Source: an uncultured Planctomycetota bacterium
GTDB lineage: Bacteria > Planctomycetota > Phycisphaerae > UBA1845 > UTPLA1
DNA: 64,000 nt
Direction of reading: 5' to 3'
Assembly (NCBI GenBank): GCA_900696465.1
Contig: CAADGE010000020.1
Span: 80,912-144,911, forward strand
In this document: positions 28,670 through 37,316 of the stretch, piece by piece
Numbering within the stretch: the stretch's first letter is position 1
Layout: every line of letters begins with the position of its first letter
Notes under the pieces: generated by a model
What the model was told of the DNA's origin: nothing
The model's database searches: none
The model's input: only the letters and a program-made list of their open reading frames with translations
Position numbers and translations under genes: made by a program

Positions 28670-29799
28670 GCGATCCGATGGCCACCATCGCGGCACGATT
28701 GACACCCCTGGCGCCAGGGGCCATCGCGGTCGTTGCAATGACCGGGCCGGATGCACAATCCATACTTCGGCGCATCCTGAGACACCCGCGACGAGATGAG
28801 CCGATCTCATTCGAGACGAATCGGCCGCGACTCTGTCGGATCTTCGACGTCGACCGTCTTCTCGATGATGCGGTCGTAACGCTGATTCCCGGCGCGAGGG
28901 GAAATGTCGTCGAGTTGAGCACCCATGGTGGCGTTCGGATTGTTCAGCGCCTGCTGATGCTCCTTCAGAGTGAAGGCGCGACGATCGTGGACGCGTGGGA
29001 ATTCATTCGGCAGTCAGCTGCCGATGAATCCGATCCTGCCGGTATTGCCGCGCGACTCACCGTCGAATGCGAGATCGATCAGGCACTACTGGCCTGTCAA
29101 AGTAGACGATTGGCCCGTTGGCTGCTTAGGCAACGCGCCCTCCTGCCACCATTTCTCGAAGCCATTCATACGCTTGACACGAGCGCGCGTGACGAGTTCG
29201 TCGCACGAAGCCGCGTCGCCATTCGACTGCTTCAGGGAGTGACCATCGCGCTGGTCGGCCCTCCGAATGCCGGCAAGAGCACACTGGCGAATCGCCTCAT
29301 AGGACGTGATCGCGTCCTCACCTCCGACATTCCCGGCACGACCCGCGACTGGGTCAGCGAGACAGCATTCATCGATGGCTGGCCGGTCACCTTGACCGAC
29401 ACCGCCGGTATTCGCGAGACCACCTGCTCGATCGAGTCGGAGGCCATCCGTCGGGCTACTGCGGCGCTGCACCACACCGATCTGGCCGTCGTCGTTCTCG
29501 ATGGCACGTTGTCGCCGGAACGGCGGCTTATCGCCTGCGAAGAAGTCTTCCACGCTCTGCCTGCGAACCTGCCGCGCATCGTCGTGGCCAACAAGGCCGA
29601 TGTAGCGAGTTTCCAGGGATCAAGCGATGACCATGCGGAAATCGTGCTTTCCGCGCGCACTGGTGACGGCATTTCGGTACTGGAACAGCATATTGTCCGA
29701 CACTTTGATTGGCACTTGCTCGACGATACAACAGCTACGGCGATCTTCGCTCGTCAACTGGCAACTATAGAAGGTGTAGATGCGCTTCTTTCGACGTGA
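28663..29799 (+). CDS. MnmE-like GTPase lacking the C-terminal CxGK motif
   Basis: About 378 aa. The N-terminal 120 residues resemble the formyl-THF-binding domain of the tRNA-modification GTPase MnmE (TIAARLTPLAPGAIAVVAMTGPDA, VVELSTHGGVRIV). The central TrmE-type G domain has G1 GPPNAGKST near residue 200, G2 DIPGTTRDW, G3 DTAG and G4 NKAD. The helical domain is short. The protein ends at DALLST, without the conserved C-terminal Cys-x-Gly-Lys needed for U34 modification. The ATG at 28663 overlaps coaX; an ATG at 28678 is also possible. It is either a divergent MnmE or a specialised paralogue. Confidence 0.78.
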   Translation: MVSDPMATIAARLTPLAPGAIAVVAMTGPDAQSILRRILRHPRRDEPISFETNRPRLCRIFDVDRLLDDAVVTLIPGARGNVVELSTHGGVRIVQRLLMLLQSEGATIVDAWEFIRQSAADESDPAGIAARLTVECEIDQALLACQSRRLARWLLRQRALLPPFLEAIHTLDTSARDEFVARSRVAIRLLQGVTIALVGPPNAGKSTLANRLIGRDRVLTSDIPGTTRDWVSETAFIDGWPVTLTDTAGIRETTCSIESEAIRRATAALHHTDLAVVVLDGTLSPERRLIACEEVFHALPANLPRIVVANKADVASFQGSSDDHAEIVLSARTGDGISVLEQHIVRHFDWHLLDDTTATAIFARQLATIEGVDALLST

Positions 29800-29939
29800 A
29801 GTCCGTGCCTTGATAATCCTGCTCCCGAACCTGGCTCAAGCCTCGTGTAGATTCTTGGGTTGAATCCAATGTCAGAACTTTCGTTTCACATGAATATGCA
29901 CAGGGTTTACACTTGTACAACACGGTATGATGTTCACCC

Positions 29940-31151
29940 ATGCCACCGGTACTCCGCATTCTATTCCTGAACGAGTTTTTCCACCCTGACATATGCGCCA
30001 GCGCCGTTGTCGCTGCCGATCATCTGCCGAAGATTGCCCGCTTGCGGCCCGATTGGCGGATCACCGTACTCTGCGGCGACCGCGCATGGAACGATCCTGC
30101 GACCATCCACCCGTCTCGACAGGTGCACGAAGGAATCGAGATTATTCGCGTACCGCGCCCTGCCGTCAGTCGCACGAATCTCTTTCGTCGCGCCCTGGGA
30201 TTTGCCGCGTTCCAGCGAAACGCCCTCCGCGCTGCAAAGGAACTGGATCGCATTGACCTGGTCGTCGGAACGACGGCCCCGCCGCAGGGCGGAACCATCG
30301 CTCGAAAAATCGCCCACGCGCGTGGCTGCCCGTTCATCTACAAAGTCTTCGATCTCTACCCCGATCTGGCAGTCGCCCTCGGCCACACGCGCGAAGGGTC
30401 TTTCATCCATCGCCGATGGCTTGCGGCCGACACGCTGGCCATGCGCGAAGCAGCCGCCGTCGTCTGCATTGCTGACGGCATGACGCGGCGGCTTCTCCGG
30501 ACGCGCAATCTGGCGGCGCAGCGGCTTCAGACGATACACGACGGCTACGACTCCGCACGCCTTCATTTCGATGGCCCGAACCACTTCCGTGAGCGTTACA
30601 ACCCGGAGGGACGATTCGTCGTGCAATATGCCGGGAACATGGGACTTTCACATCCCTTCGAGACGATACTTTCGGCCGCACGGACGCTTGCTGCCGATGA
30701 CAGCATCCTTTTCCAGTTCATCGGTGACGGACCCCAGCGCGAGAACATTCGCATGAACCTCCCTCCCGGCGCGCAGCTTCTTGATTACCAACCGCCTGAA
30801 CTTCTTGGGCAGGTTCTCGCCACAGCCGATGTGTGTTTGATTTCGCAGAGCGAGACCATGTGCGACATGGCCCTGCCGTACAAGATTTACGCGAACCTCG
30901 CCGCCGCCCGTCCGGTGATCTTCATCGGCAATGCCCAATCGGAAATAGCCGAATGGCTCGAATCCGCCGGCGCCGGCTGCTGTGTGTCGCAGGGCCGCCC
31001 CCGCGATCTGGTCGAAGCGCTTCTCGCATATCGAAATGACCCCGCCCGTCGCGCGGCTGCGGCTGTCGCCGCGAAATCACTTTTTGATGCCCGATTCGAT
31101 TCGTACAAGGCCTCCAGTCAGTGGATGGAACTGATCGACGGTATTCTGTAA
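29940..31151 (+). CDS. Glycosyltransferase family 4 protein
   Basis: A 403-aa GT-B fold enzyme. The N-terminal half opens with LRILFLNEFFHPDICASAVVAADH and contains ITVLCGDRAW. The C-terminal nucleotide-sugar domain has FVVQYAGNMGLSHPFETIL, FQFIGDGPQRENI and LISQSETMCDMALPYKIYANLAAARPVIF. This is the WcaI/WbuB-like branch of cytoplasmic exopolysaccharide glycosyltransferases. The ATG has no clear ribosome site and lies 9 bases after a TATGAT sequence (29926-29931), so a leaderless mRNA is possible. Donor and acceptor are unknown. Confidence 0.88.
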   Translation: MPPVLRILFLNEFFHPDICASAVVAADHLPKIARLRPDWRITVLCGDRAWNDPATIHPSRQVHEGIEIIRVPRPAVSRTNLFRRALGFAAFQRNALRAAKELDRIDLVVGTTAPPQGGTIARKIAHARGCPFIYKVFDLYPDLAVALGHTREGSFIHRRWLAADTLAMREAAAVVCIADGMTRRLLRTRNLAAQRLQTIHDGYDSARLHFDGPNHFRERYNPEGRFVVQYAGNMGLSHPFETILSAARTLAADDSILFQFIGDGPQRENIRMNLPPGAQLLDYQPPELLGQVLATADVCLISQSETMCDMALPYKIYANLAAARPVIFIGNAQSEIAEWLESAGAGCCVSQGRPRDLVEALLAYRNDPARRAAAAVAAKSLFDARFDSYKASSQWMELIDGIL

Positions 31152-31271
31152 TACACGAACATTCTCAAACCACCTGTTATCTTTGATCTGACTCTGCGGC
31201 GATCGAAAAAGCGCCCTTCATCCAGGCCAGCAGACTCAAAGTCTTCGACTTTTCCTCGACACCGCGTTTCA

Positions 31272-32474
31272 ATGCTGCTCATGTCTCGTTCGCTCGCAGT
31301 TTCCGGTCTGACGATCTGGCCGCTGGCCATCCCCATGAGGCAGAAATTTGCCCATGCCGCGGCCGAGCGTTCGATTTCAGAACCAATCGTCGTCGCTATC
31401 GAACTGGCCGACGGCGTCATCGGCTATGGCGAGACGCATCCGCGACGTTACGTCAGCGGCGAAGACGCTCAATCCGTCATAGACGCCATCCGCGGTATCT
31501 ACCTGCCGTTGCTCTGCAATCTGCGTCCGGCGAACTTCGGCGAGGCCATCGAGGCGGCTTCCAGTCTGCCCCTGTATGACGATCGAGGCAGGGTCATCAC
31601 AGCAGCCCGGGCGGCCGTCGAACTGGCCCTGCTCGATGCCTATGCCCGCTCCTTCGGCAAATCCCTGGAATCCATCGCCGGGTGGGTGAGCGGGACACGC
31701 CTGGGTCCACCGGGCAGTCGCCATACGGTCCGCTTCAGCGGAGTCGTTTCCGGCGGACTACCCGAGCGCGCAGCCCGCTCGATTCGCAAAATGCGGCTGT
31801 ATCGCCTGCGAGATTTCAAGCTTAAGGTCGGCGACGATCTGGATGAAGCCCGTCTGGCTGCATGTGTGAAGGCTCTCGGCAGGGGCCTGCAGAATGGGAC
31901 CACGACGCTTCGCGTCGATGCCAATGGCGGCTGGTCCCTCGAAGAGGCTCTTGACCAGCTCGAACGATGGGAATCCTATCCACTGGCATGTGTCGAACAG
32001 CCCTTGGGAAAGCATTGCATCGAAGACTGGGCACACCTCGCGACACGGTCGAACCTGCCCCTCATGGCCGATGAGTCGCTCGTCACACCGGAGGATGCCG
32101 CGGCGCTGATCCGCCAGCGAGGGGCGACATTCTTCAATATCCGCATCAGCAAGAACGGAGGTCTCCTGCCGGCCCTTCGACTCGCCGTTTTAGCCCGTGA
32201 ACACAACCTTGAAATGCAGTTGGGTTGCATGGTGGGGGAGACGAGCATCCTGTCCGCGGCCGGTAGATGGTTTCTCCAGCTCGTACCCGATGTCCGTTTC
32301 GCCGAAGGCAGCTTTGGGCGTTTCTTGCTGGAAGATGACGTGGTTGCAAAACCACTTCGCTTCGGCTTCGGTGGTCGCTGGCGTCCCCAGCAAGGCCCCG
32401 GGCTGGGTGTCACGATTGATCCTCGTGCACTTGTGCGTCTGGCCCAGTCCAGCCCGATACATCTGCCCCTATGA
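31272..32474 (+). CDS. Enolase-superfamily enzyme, muconate-lactonizing subgroup (dipeptide epimerase-like)
   Basis: A 400-aa protein with a capping domain (GVIGYGETHPRRYVSGED) and a TIM barrel with the subgroup's catalytic set. Visible are the KxK motif FKLKVGDD near residue 180, metal ligands in LRVDANGGW, ACVEQPLG and LMADESL, and the opposing Lys in NIRISKNGGLLPAL. Close families are L-Ala-D/L-Glu epimerase and o-succinylbenzoate synthase. With no menaquinone genes nearby, a dipeptide epimerase role in muropeptide recycling is the more likely reading, but specificity cannot be decided by eye. Confidence 0.8.
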   Translation: MLLMSRSLAVSGLTIWPLAIPMRQKFAHAAAERSISEPIVVAIELADGVIGYGETHPRRYVSGEDAQSVIDAIRGIYLPLLCNLRPANFGEAIEAASSLPLYDDRGRVITAARAAVELALLDAYARSFGKSLESIAGWVSGTRLGPPGSRHTVRFSGVVSGGLPERAARSIRKMRLYRLRDFKLKVGDDLDEARLAACVKALGRGLQNGTTTLRVDANGGWSLEEALDQLERWESYPLACVEQPLGKHCIEDWAHLATRSNLPLMADESLVTPEDAAALIRQRGATFFNIRISKNGGLLPALRLAVLAREHNLEMQLGCMVGETSILSAAGRWFLQLVPDVRFAEGSFGRFLLEDDVVAKPLRFGFGGRWRPQQGPGLGVTIDPRALVRLAQSSPIHLPL

Positions 32475-32527
32475 CTGTCCGGAATCCGGAAGTAAACCGA
32501 TTCGCCCCCTCGGAATCTCGCGGCTTA

Positions 32528-32556
32528 TTGACTTAACCCCTTAGACTACATAGAGT
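32528..32556 (+). promoter_or_regulatory. Candidate sigma70-type promoter for the Ser/Thr kinase gene
   Basis: TTGACT (32528-32533), a 17-base spacer, then TAGAGT (32551-32556). The -35 matches at 5 of 6 positions and the -10 at 4 of 6. Transcription would start about 45 bases before the kinase ATG at 32608. Confidence 0.5.
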
Positions 32557-32607
32557 AATAGTATGGCGCGGTCCTCACCATGGAGAGTGCCGTAATCAGG
32601 GTGGACA

Positions 32608-33888
32608 ATGGCAACGGAACCTGTGCCCGTTGGTCAGAAGACCGGGACCGGATCGGATACCTATCTGAGCCGGGCGGTCGTCGATGCGCGCCTGGCGACG
32701 CCCGAAGAGGTCCAGGCCTGTATCGCCAAACAGCAGAAGCTCAATGCCGCCGGGACTCCGATGCAATTGGCGGAGGTCCTGGTCCGTGCCGGCATCGTCA
32801 CAGCCAGCCAGCTCAAACGGCTGTCGAATCCGGCCGACGACTCACTCTCTCAATCCCTCCAGCAGATCCCGGGTTTTCAGATCATGCAGAAGGTTGGAGC
32901 GGGCGCCATGGCCAGCGTCTACAAGGCCAAGCAGCTCTCGCTGGATCGGATCGTCGCCATCAAGATTCTCCCCAAGCGGCTTAGCGAGGATCCCGAGTTC
33001 GTCAAACGCTTCATCGCCGAGGGCCGGGCCGCCGCCAAACTGAACCACAACAACATCGTCCAGGCCATCGACGTCGGCGAATTCGCCGGATACCACTATT
33101 TCGTCATGGAATTCGTCGACGGAAAGACCGTCTACGATGAACTGGCCAAGAACCGCGTCTACCAGGAGCAGGCCGCCCTCGATGTGATCATCCAGATTGC
33201 CAAAGCCCTGCAACATTCTCACGAGCGGGGCTTCATCCACCGCGACGTGAAGCCCAAGAACATCATGATCACCAAGGACGGCACGGCCAAGCTGGCAGAC
33301 ATGGGTCTGGCCCGACAGGCCGATGACGCCGAGGCCGCCGAGGCCGAAAAGGGCCGCGCCTTCGGCACACCCTACTACATCTCACCGGAGCAGGTCCGGG
33401 GCGTGACGGATGTGGACTTCCGGGCGGACATCTACTCTCTCGGGGCCACGCTCTACCACATGGTCACCGGCAAAGTCCCCTTCGAAGGACCGACGCCTGC
33501 GGCCATTATGCAGAAGCACCTCAAGGAACCGCTCGTCCCGCCGGACCACCTGAACCCCAAGCTTTCCACGGGTCTGGCCGAGGTCGTCGAACGGATGATG
33601 GCCAAGGACCGCAATCGTCGCTACGCCTCGACGAGCGACCTTCTGACCGATCTCGAACGCGTGGCCCGGGGTGAAGCGCCGCTGCAGGCCCGCGAAGGCG
33701 TCGACGATAAGATCCTCCAGAATCTTGCGAGCGGCAGCGAGGCCGAAGCATTCGAGCCGAATTCGCACGCCACCGCGCAAAAGATGCCGTCCGCTGGCGC
33801 CTCGTCGGTAAACGCCGGGTTGATCGCCGCCGTCATCTCCGAGGGCGTCCTGATTCTGATCCTGCTCCTAGTATTGATACTCAAGTAA
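32608..33888 (+). CDS. Membrane-anchored Ser/Thr protein kinase
   Basis: A 426-aa kinase. Residues about 20-75 form a helical domain with the GspE-N-like pattern YLSRAVVDARLATPEEVQAC. The kinase domain (about 90-350) has GAGAMASVYKAKQ, the ATP Lys in IVAIKILPK, FIHRDVKPKNIM near residue 209, LADMGLA (DMG in place of DFG) and GTPYYISPEQV. A single C-terminal membrane helix (VISEGVLILILLLVLILK) anchors it with the kinase in the cytosol. There is no extracytoplasmic sensor. SD-like GGGTGG precedes the ATG. Confidence 0.93.
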   Translation: MATEPVPVGQKTGTGSDTYLSRAVVDARLATPEEVQACIAKQQKLNAAGTPMQLAEVLVRAGIVTASQLKRLSNPADDSLSQSLQQIPGFQIMQKVGAGAMASVYKAKQLSLDRIVAIKILPKRLSEDPEFVKRFIAEGRAAAKLNHNNIVQAIDVGEFAGYHYFVMEFVDGKTVYDELAKNRVYQEQAALDVIIQIAKALQHSHERGFIHRDVKPKNIMITKDGTAKLADMGLARQADDAEAAEAEKGRAFGTPYYISPEQVRGVTDVDFRADIYSLGATLYHMVTGKVPFEGPTPAAIMQKHLKEPLVPPDHLNPKLSTGLAEVVERMMAKDRNRRYASTSDLLTDLERVARGEAPLQAREGVDDKILQNLASGSEAEAFEPNSHATAQKMPSAGASSVNAGLIAAVISEGVLILILLLVLILK

Positions 33889-34271
33889 GACAGATGCACA
33901 CTTCGGAACGGTTGCATCGCTCCCGGCTTCATGGCCGGGCGGCGCGCGTCTTGCCATGAATTCGCCGAGTTCCGGCCGAAGGTCCTTCGTTGTGGGCGAG
34001 GGTCCTCGACGGTCGAGCAGGGCGGTAAGATTTTTTTAAAAATGAGAAAAAAAAGTCTGGCATCGGCGGCGGGAGGGATGTAGTATTCCTACGCCGCATC
34101 GAGAGCGCTCAAGGAGGTTGATTCTTCTCACGCGCTTCTAAAGCTCGGCAAGGAAGCCGAGCCACTCAAAACCGCTCATTGTCTCTACCGCCAGTCTGGT
34201 CGGGCAGGGATGGCCTTGGGCTTCACTGTCTTTGCACAGTGATTACCCCGGTGAACAAAGGAGTGTTCCGC
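33889..34271. other. 383-base intergenic region / sigma-factor leader
   Basis: No protein gene is visible. The first part has hairpin-forming GC stretches (CCCGGC/GCCGGG at 33922-33939) and an A/T-rich run at 34030-34054. A weak promoter candidate (CTGGCA, 18 bases, TAGTAT) ends at 34086. The remaining roughly 185 bases would be a leader for the sigma-factor mRNA. The leader holds an AAGGAGGT at 34111-34118 with no start codon at usable spacing, and a perfect 7-bp hairpin GCTCGGC/GCCGAGC at 34143-34162. Confidence 0.5.
34057..34086 (+). promoter_or_regulatory. Weak candidate promoter for the sigma-factor gene
   Basis: CTGGCA (34057-34062), an 18-base spacer, then TAGTAT (34081-34086). Matches are partial, and it is the best I can see upstream of the gene at 34272. 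Confidence 0.25.
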
Positions 34272-35048
34272 ATGAAATCCGCACGCCGAGAGATCGACGC
34301 GCTCTGGAAGAAGTACTTGTCCTCACGGGCAATCAAGCACCGGAACCTGCTCATCGAACATTACCGTCCGCTCGTTCACATGCAGGCCGCCCGGCTCTCT
34401 CAGAAGCTGCCTGCACAGATCAGCTACGATGAGATCTGCTCTGCTGGATACGACGGACTCCTCGAGGCGGTTCAGGCCTACGATCCCCGACACAAAGCAA
34501 AATTTGAAACCTTCTGCCAGCAGCGCATCCACGGCGCCGTCATGGACTGGCTCCGGGCCCTCGACGGCCAGTCCCGCACGGTCCGCAGCTTCGAGAAGCT
34601 GCGCATGCAGAGCCGCGATGTCCTCGATGCCGACCTCGGTCGGCCTCCGACCGATGAGGAAATCGCCCGCAAGATGGACATGAGCTACGATCGCTACGCT
34701 GAGCTTTCCCGTCTGTCTCGCCTGGGGCATGAAGTCCACCTGTCCGCCGTACAGAACGATGACGACGGCCACCATCGCGGCTCGCCGGGCGGTTGGGATA
34801 TCCGAGACATCCGCGCGGCCGATCCCGCGCAGAAAGTCTCCCGCCAAATGATCACCGACTACATCACCCGGGGCCTCAACCGTGAAGAGCGCCTGGTCCT
34901 CATCCTCTACTACACCGAGGGTCTCACCATGGCCGAAATAGGCCTCGTGCTGGACCTGTCCGAGTCGCGGGTCAGCCAGATCCACAAGGATGTCATCGCC
35001 CGCCTGCGACGACGTTTTAAGGATGAGGCGATGGAAATGGTCGCTTAA
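34272..35048 (+). CDS. RNA polymerase sigma factor, FliA/WhiG family
   Basis: A 258-aa group 3 sigma-70-family factor. Region 2 spans about residues 20-100 (LLIEHYRPLVHMQAARLS, DEICSAGYDGLLEAVQAYDP, KFETFCQQRIHGAVMDWLR). Region 3 follows (GRPPTDEEIARKMDMS). Region 4 has the helix-turn-helix TMAEIGLVLDLSESRVSQIH. Its likely regulon is flagellar and motility genes, fitting motAB in the same window 22 kb away. I chose the ATG at 34272, preceded by AAAGGAG 8 bases upstream; the open frame back to 34179 lacks sigma-like sequence. Confidence 0.92.
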   Translation: MKSARREIDALWKKYLSSRAIKHRNLLIEHYRPLVHMQAARLSQKLPAQISYDEICSAGYDGLLEAVQAYDPRHKAKFETFCQQRIHGAVMDWLRALDGQSRTVRSFEKLRMQSRDVLDADLGRPPTDEEIARKMDMSYDRYAELSRLSRLGHEVHLSAVQNDDDGHHRGSPGGWDIRDIRAADPAQKVSRQMITDYITRGLNREERLVLILYYTEGLTMAEIGLVLDLSESRVSQIHKDVIARLRRRFKDEAMEMVA

Positions 35049-35125
35049 GCCCCGATCTTTGCTGCGGGTCGAGATGGCTCGCCAGGCAGCGCTGATTCGT
35101 GGAGTATTTTTCGAGTAAGCGGGGT

Positions 35126-35155
35126 GGCACGGGCAAGCGATAGCTTGCCCGTGTC
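35126..35155. repeat. Palindromic repeat TGGCACGGGC type
   Basis: CACGGGCAAGC at 35128-35138 is exactly mirrored by GCTTGCCCGTG at 35143-35153 around a GATA loop; the stem extends to 13 bp with one G-T pair. There is no T run, so it is not a plain terminator. It begins TGGCACGGG, as does the degraded hairpin 55 bases downstream, suggesting a dispersed element family. Confidence 0.7.
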
Positions 35156-35180
35156 CGCTGCGCGTGTGGTCTGTTGGTCA

Positions 35181-35211
35181 TGCTGGCACGGGTAACTTTC
35201 GGTTATCCACG
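35181..35211. repeat. Second, imperfect TGGCACGGG-type hairpin
   Basis: Starts with the same TGGCACGGG as the repeat at 35126 and folds through GGGTAAC/GTTATCC with one G-T pair. It is probably a diverged copy of that element. Confidence 0.4.
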
Positions 35212-35282
35212 CCGCTCCTGATTATGCGCTTGCTCGCATGTAGAAGTTGCCTCAACCCGCGGAGCGCGACATTAATCATGCA

Positions 35283-36341
35283 TCACTTTGCCGTCAGCCG
35301 CCGTGCTTCTTCGAAGTAGGTAAGCACCTTACGATACTCATCCTTCAGCGGGCCTGCTGCCAGTTCGACGGCCTGCTTCTGCGAAGCGATCGCCGCATCA
35401 AGCATGCCAAGCTGGCACTGAACCTCCGCAAGAACAGCCAGGGCATCGGCGTCGCGACCACCGCTCAGCTCAACCGCACGCTTGGCGCTGCGATACAGCA
35501 GGCCGGCGTTTCGCTCGGCCAGCGGCTTGCGCATCTCCACGTCCACCAGGTCCATCAGCCCGCCGGATGAGTCCTGCATCGCCGCTTCGAGCTTCTTGTC
35601 CCATGCTGGTATTTGCTCATCCATCTCGAACTGCCGAAGCATCTCGCGATGAATCAGGTAGGGCTGAGCGTCCTTCGGGCGAATGTCCATCATGGTGCCG
35701 AGTGTCTTGAAGATTTTGTCCTTGTCCTGGGCCTGATAGGCCGTCTGAAGCTCGCCCATGAGTTCCTCGTATTTCTTCCGGGCTGCTGCCGCCTGCTTGG
35801 CTGTTGTCACGTCGTACTTGCCGGCCAGCGTCAGGCGAATGGCCTCATCCATCTCGGTCGTATCTCCAAGCGGATTACCGCTCCACACGACAAGTCCGGC
35901 ACGATCGACCAGAAAAGCGTGCGGAATGGTGTCGATCTCATCCATCCACTTGGCGGTCGTCGTCGATTCATCATCGCAGCCGACGTAGTAGGGCATCTCC
36001 AGCTTGCGAGCCGGAAGCTTCTTCGCAATGAAATCCGCGACTACTTCGGGCTCCTCGTTGCTGATCCCGATGACCACCAGGCCGTCCTTCTCATGCTTTC
36101 GATGCAGCTCTGTCAGGTGAGGGATGCTCTTGATACACGGGCCGCACCACGTCGCCCAGAACTCCACCAGATACACGTGCTTTTCCCCATCCTTGCTGCC
36201 GGGCAGGGCCGGTGCCGGGCTGGCCATCCATTTGGCAATCTTGATCTCCGGGGCCTTGTCACCGACCTGTGGAGTTGCGGCGGCCGGTGCCGTGAGCGCC
36301 AGAAGGGCGATGAGTAACGGACAAACGATTCTCTGATGCAT
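35283..36341 (-). CDS. Secreted TlpA-family thioredoxin-like protein
   Basis: A 352-aa protein with a signal peptide (IVCPLLIALLALTAPAAA, cleavage near residue 22). A thioredoxin-fold domain follows at about residues 27-165 with the redox centre EFWATWCGPCIKSIPHL (Cys66, Cys69) and the cis-Pro region TIPHAFLVDRAG. The C-terminal half (about 170-345) is helical with a TPR-like composition and probably binds partners. It should act in the periplasm as a thiol reductant or disulfide handler. It is transcribed away from bpt, with 159 bases between the starts. Confidence 0.9.
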   Translation of the reverse strand: MHQRIVCPLLIALLALTAPAAATPQVGDKAPEIKIAKWMASPAPALPGSKDGEKHVYLVEFWATWCGPCIKSIPHLTELHRKHEKDGLVVIGISNEEPEVVADFIAKKLPARKLEMPYYVGCDDESTTTAKWMDEIDTIPHAFLVDRAGLVVWSGNPLGDTTEMDEAIRLTLAGKYDVTTAKQAAAARKKYEELMGELQTAYQAQDKDKIFKTLGTMMDIRPKDAQPYLIHREMLRQFEMDEQIPAWDKKLEAAMQDSSGGLMDLVDVEMRKPLAERNAGLLYRSAKRAVELSGGRDADALAVLAEVQCQLGMLDAAIASQKQAVELAAGPLKDEYRKVLTYFEEARRLTAK

Positions 36342-36500
36342 GACTGCTCCCTGTTTGGGTTGGTTGCGACGCTGGTCAATACCTTGGATGCAAGTGATCC
36401 ACGCGAGGTTCGTCCATTCCGATAGGAACGGCGATGGCGGGTGGCCTTCACGACGCCGGACCGGGGGTCACGACGCCGTGAACATGGTATCCTAGTCGAT

Positions 36501-37259
36501 ATGATCGATCCAGCGACTCGGGACTACGAGGGGGAAGGCCCGGCGGTCCACCACGGGCCGCCGCACCCCTGTCCCTACCTCCCCGGCCGTACGGCGGAGA
36601 ATGAATACCTCGTGCTGCCGCGGCTTCCGTCAGATGCCTATCAGTCTCTCATGGATCGCGGTTTCCGACGCAGTGGCGTGGTGGTCTATCGACCGGTCTG
36701 CACCGGCTGCCGTGAGTGCGTCCCCATCCGCATTGCCGTGGCGGACTTCAAAATCAGTCGCTCGCAGCGACGGATCCTCCGAAGAAACACCGACGTAACG
36801 GTGCGGGTCGATCAGCCGTCCTTCTCAGAAGAAAAGCATCGTCTCTTCGTGGCATACCTTCGCACACAGCACGACGGCAGCATGAGCGAAGCCCGTGCCG
36901 ATTTCGAGGAGTTCCTCTATCACTCGCCGACGACCACCCTGGAAATGACCTATCTGCTCGAAGGCCGGCTCGTAGCAGTCGGGATTGTCGATCTCTGCCC
37001 GACGGCGCTTTCTTCAGTCTATTTCTTCTTTGACCCCGCTTTCCACCGGCGGAGTCTCGGCATCTTCGGCGGGCTCTGCGAGATCGAGGAATGTCGGCGG
37101 CGCGGTCTTTCCTGGTGGTACCTCGGCTACTACGTTCGTGATTGCGGCCGCATGAATTACAAGGCCTGCTTCCGACCCCATGAATTGCTCGATGCAGGCG
37201 GCAATTGGAACCGCATCGATCCGACGTTGCACCCAGTTTGTCCGCCCCGCCCTCGGTAG
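36501..37259 (+). CDS. bpt: Aspartate/glutamate leucyltransferase (N-end rule)
   Basis: About 252 aa. It transfers Leu from Leu-tRNA to proteins with N-terminal Asp or Glu, marking them for ClpAP-type degradation. Family motifs: HPCPYLPGRTAENEY with the N-terminal Cys, GFRRSGVVVYRPVCTGC (the CxxC pair CTGCREC), SQRRILRRNTDV, LSSVYFFFDPAF, GLSWWYLGYYVRDCGRMNYK and FRPHELLD. The ATG at 36501 begins just before the conserved region; the in-frame start at 36441 adds a non-conserved Arg-rich stretch. It is monocistronic or co-transcribed with the ligase-like genes 57 bases downstream. Confidence 0.92.
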   Translation: MIDPATRDYEGEGPAVHHGPPHPCPYLPGRTAENEYLVLPRLPSDAYQSLMDRGFRRSGVVVYRPVCTGCRECVPIRIAVADFKISRSQRRILRRNTDVTVRVDQPSFSEEKHRLFVAYLRTQHDGSMSEARADFEEFLYHSPTTTLEMTYLLEGRLVAVGIVDLCPTALSSVYFFFDPAFHRRSLGIFGGLCEIEECRRRGLSWWYLGYYVRDCGRMNYKACFRPHELLDAGGNWNRIDPTLHPVCPPRPR

Positions 37260-37316
37260 GCACTCGTACTTGCCGAACAGGTTGCTTATCGCCGCAGGGG
37301 CGCAATAATCAGAGGG

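Noticed and set aside
33889..34056. Terminator for the Ser/Thr kinase
   Set aside because: Hairpins are present but none is followed by a T run, and the A/T-rich run at 34030 has no stem before it.
34179..34271. N-terminal extension of the sigma factor
   Set aside because: The 31 extra residues are unlike sigma region 1 or 2, while the ATG at 34272 has AAAGGAG at good spacing.
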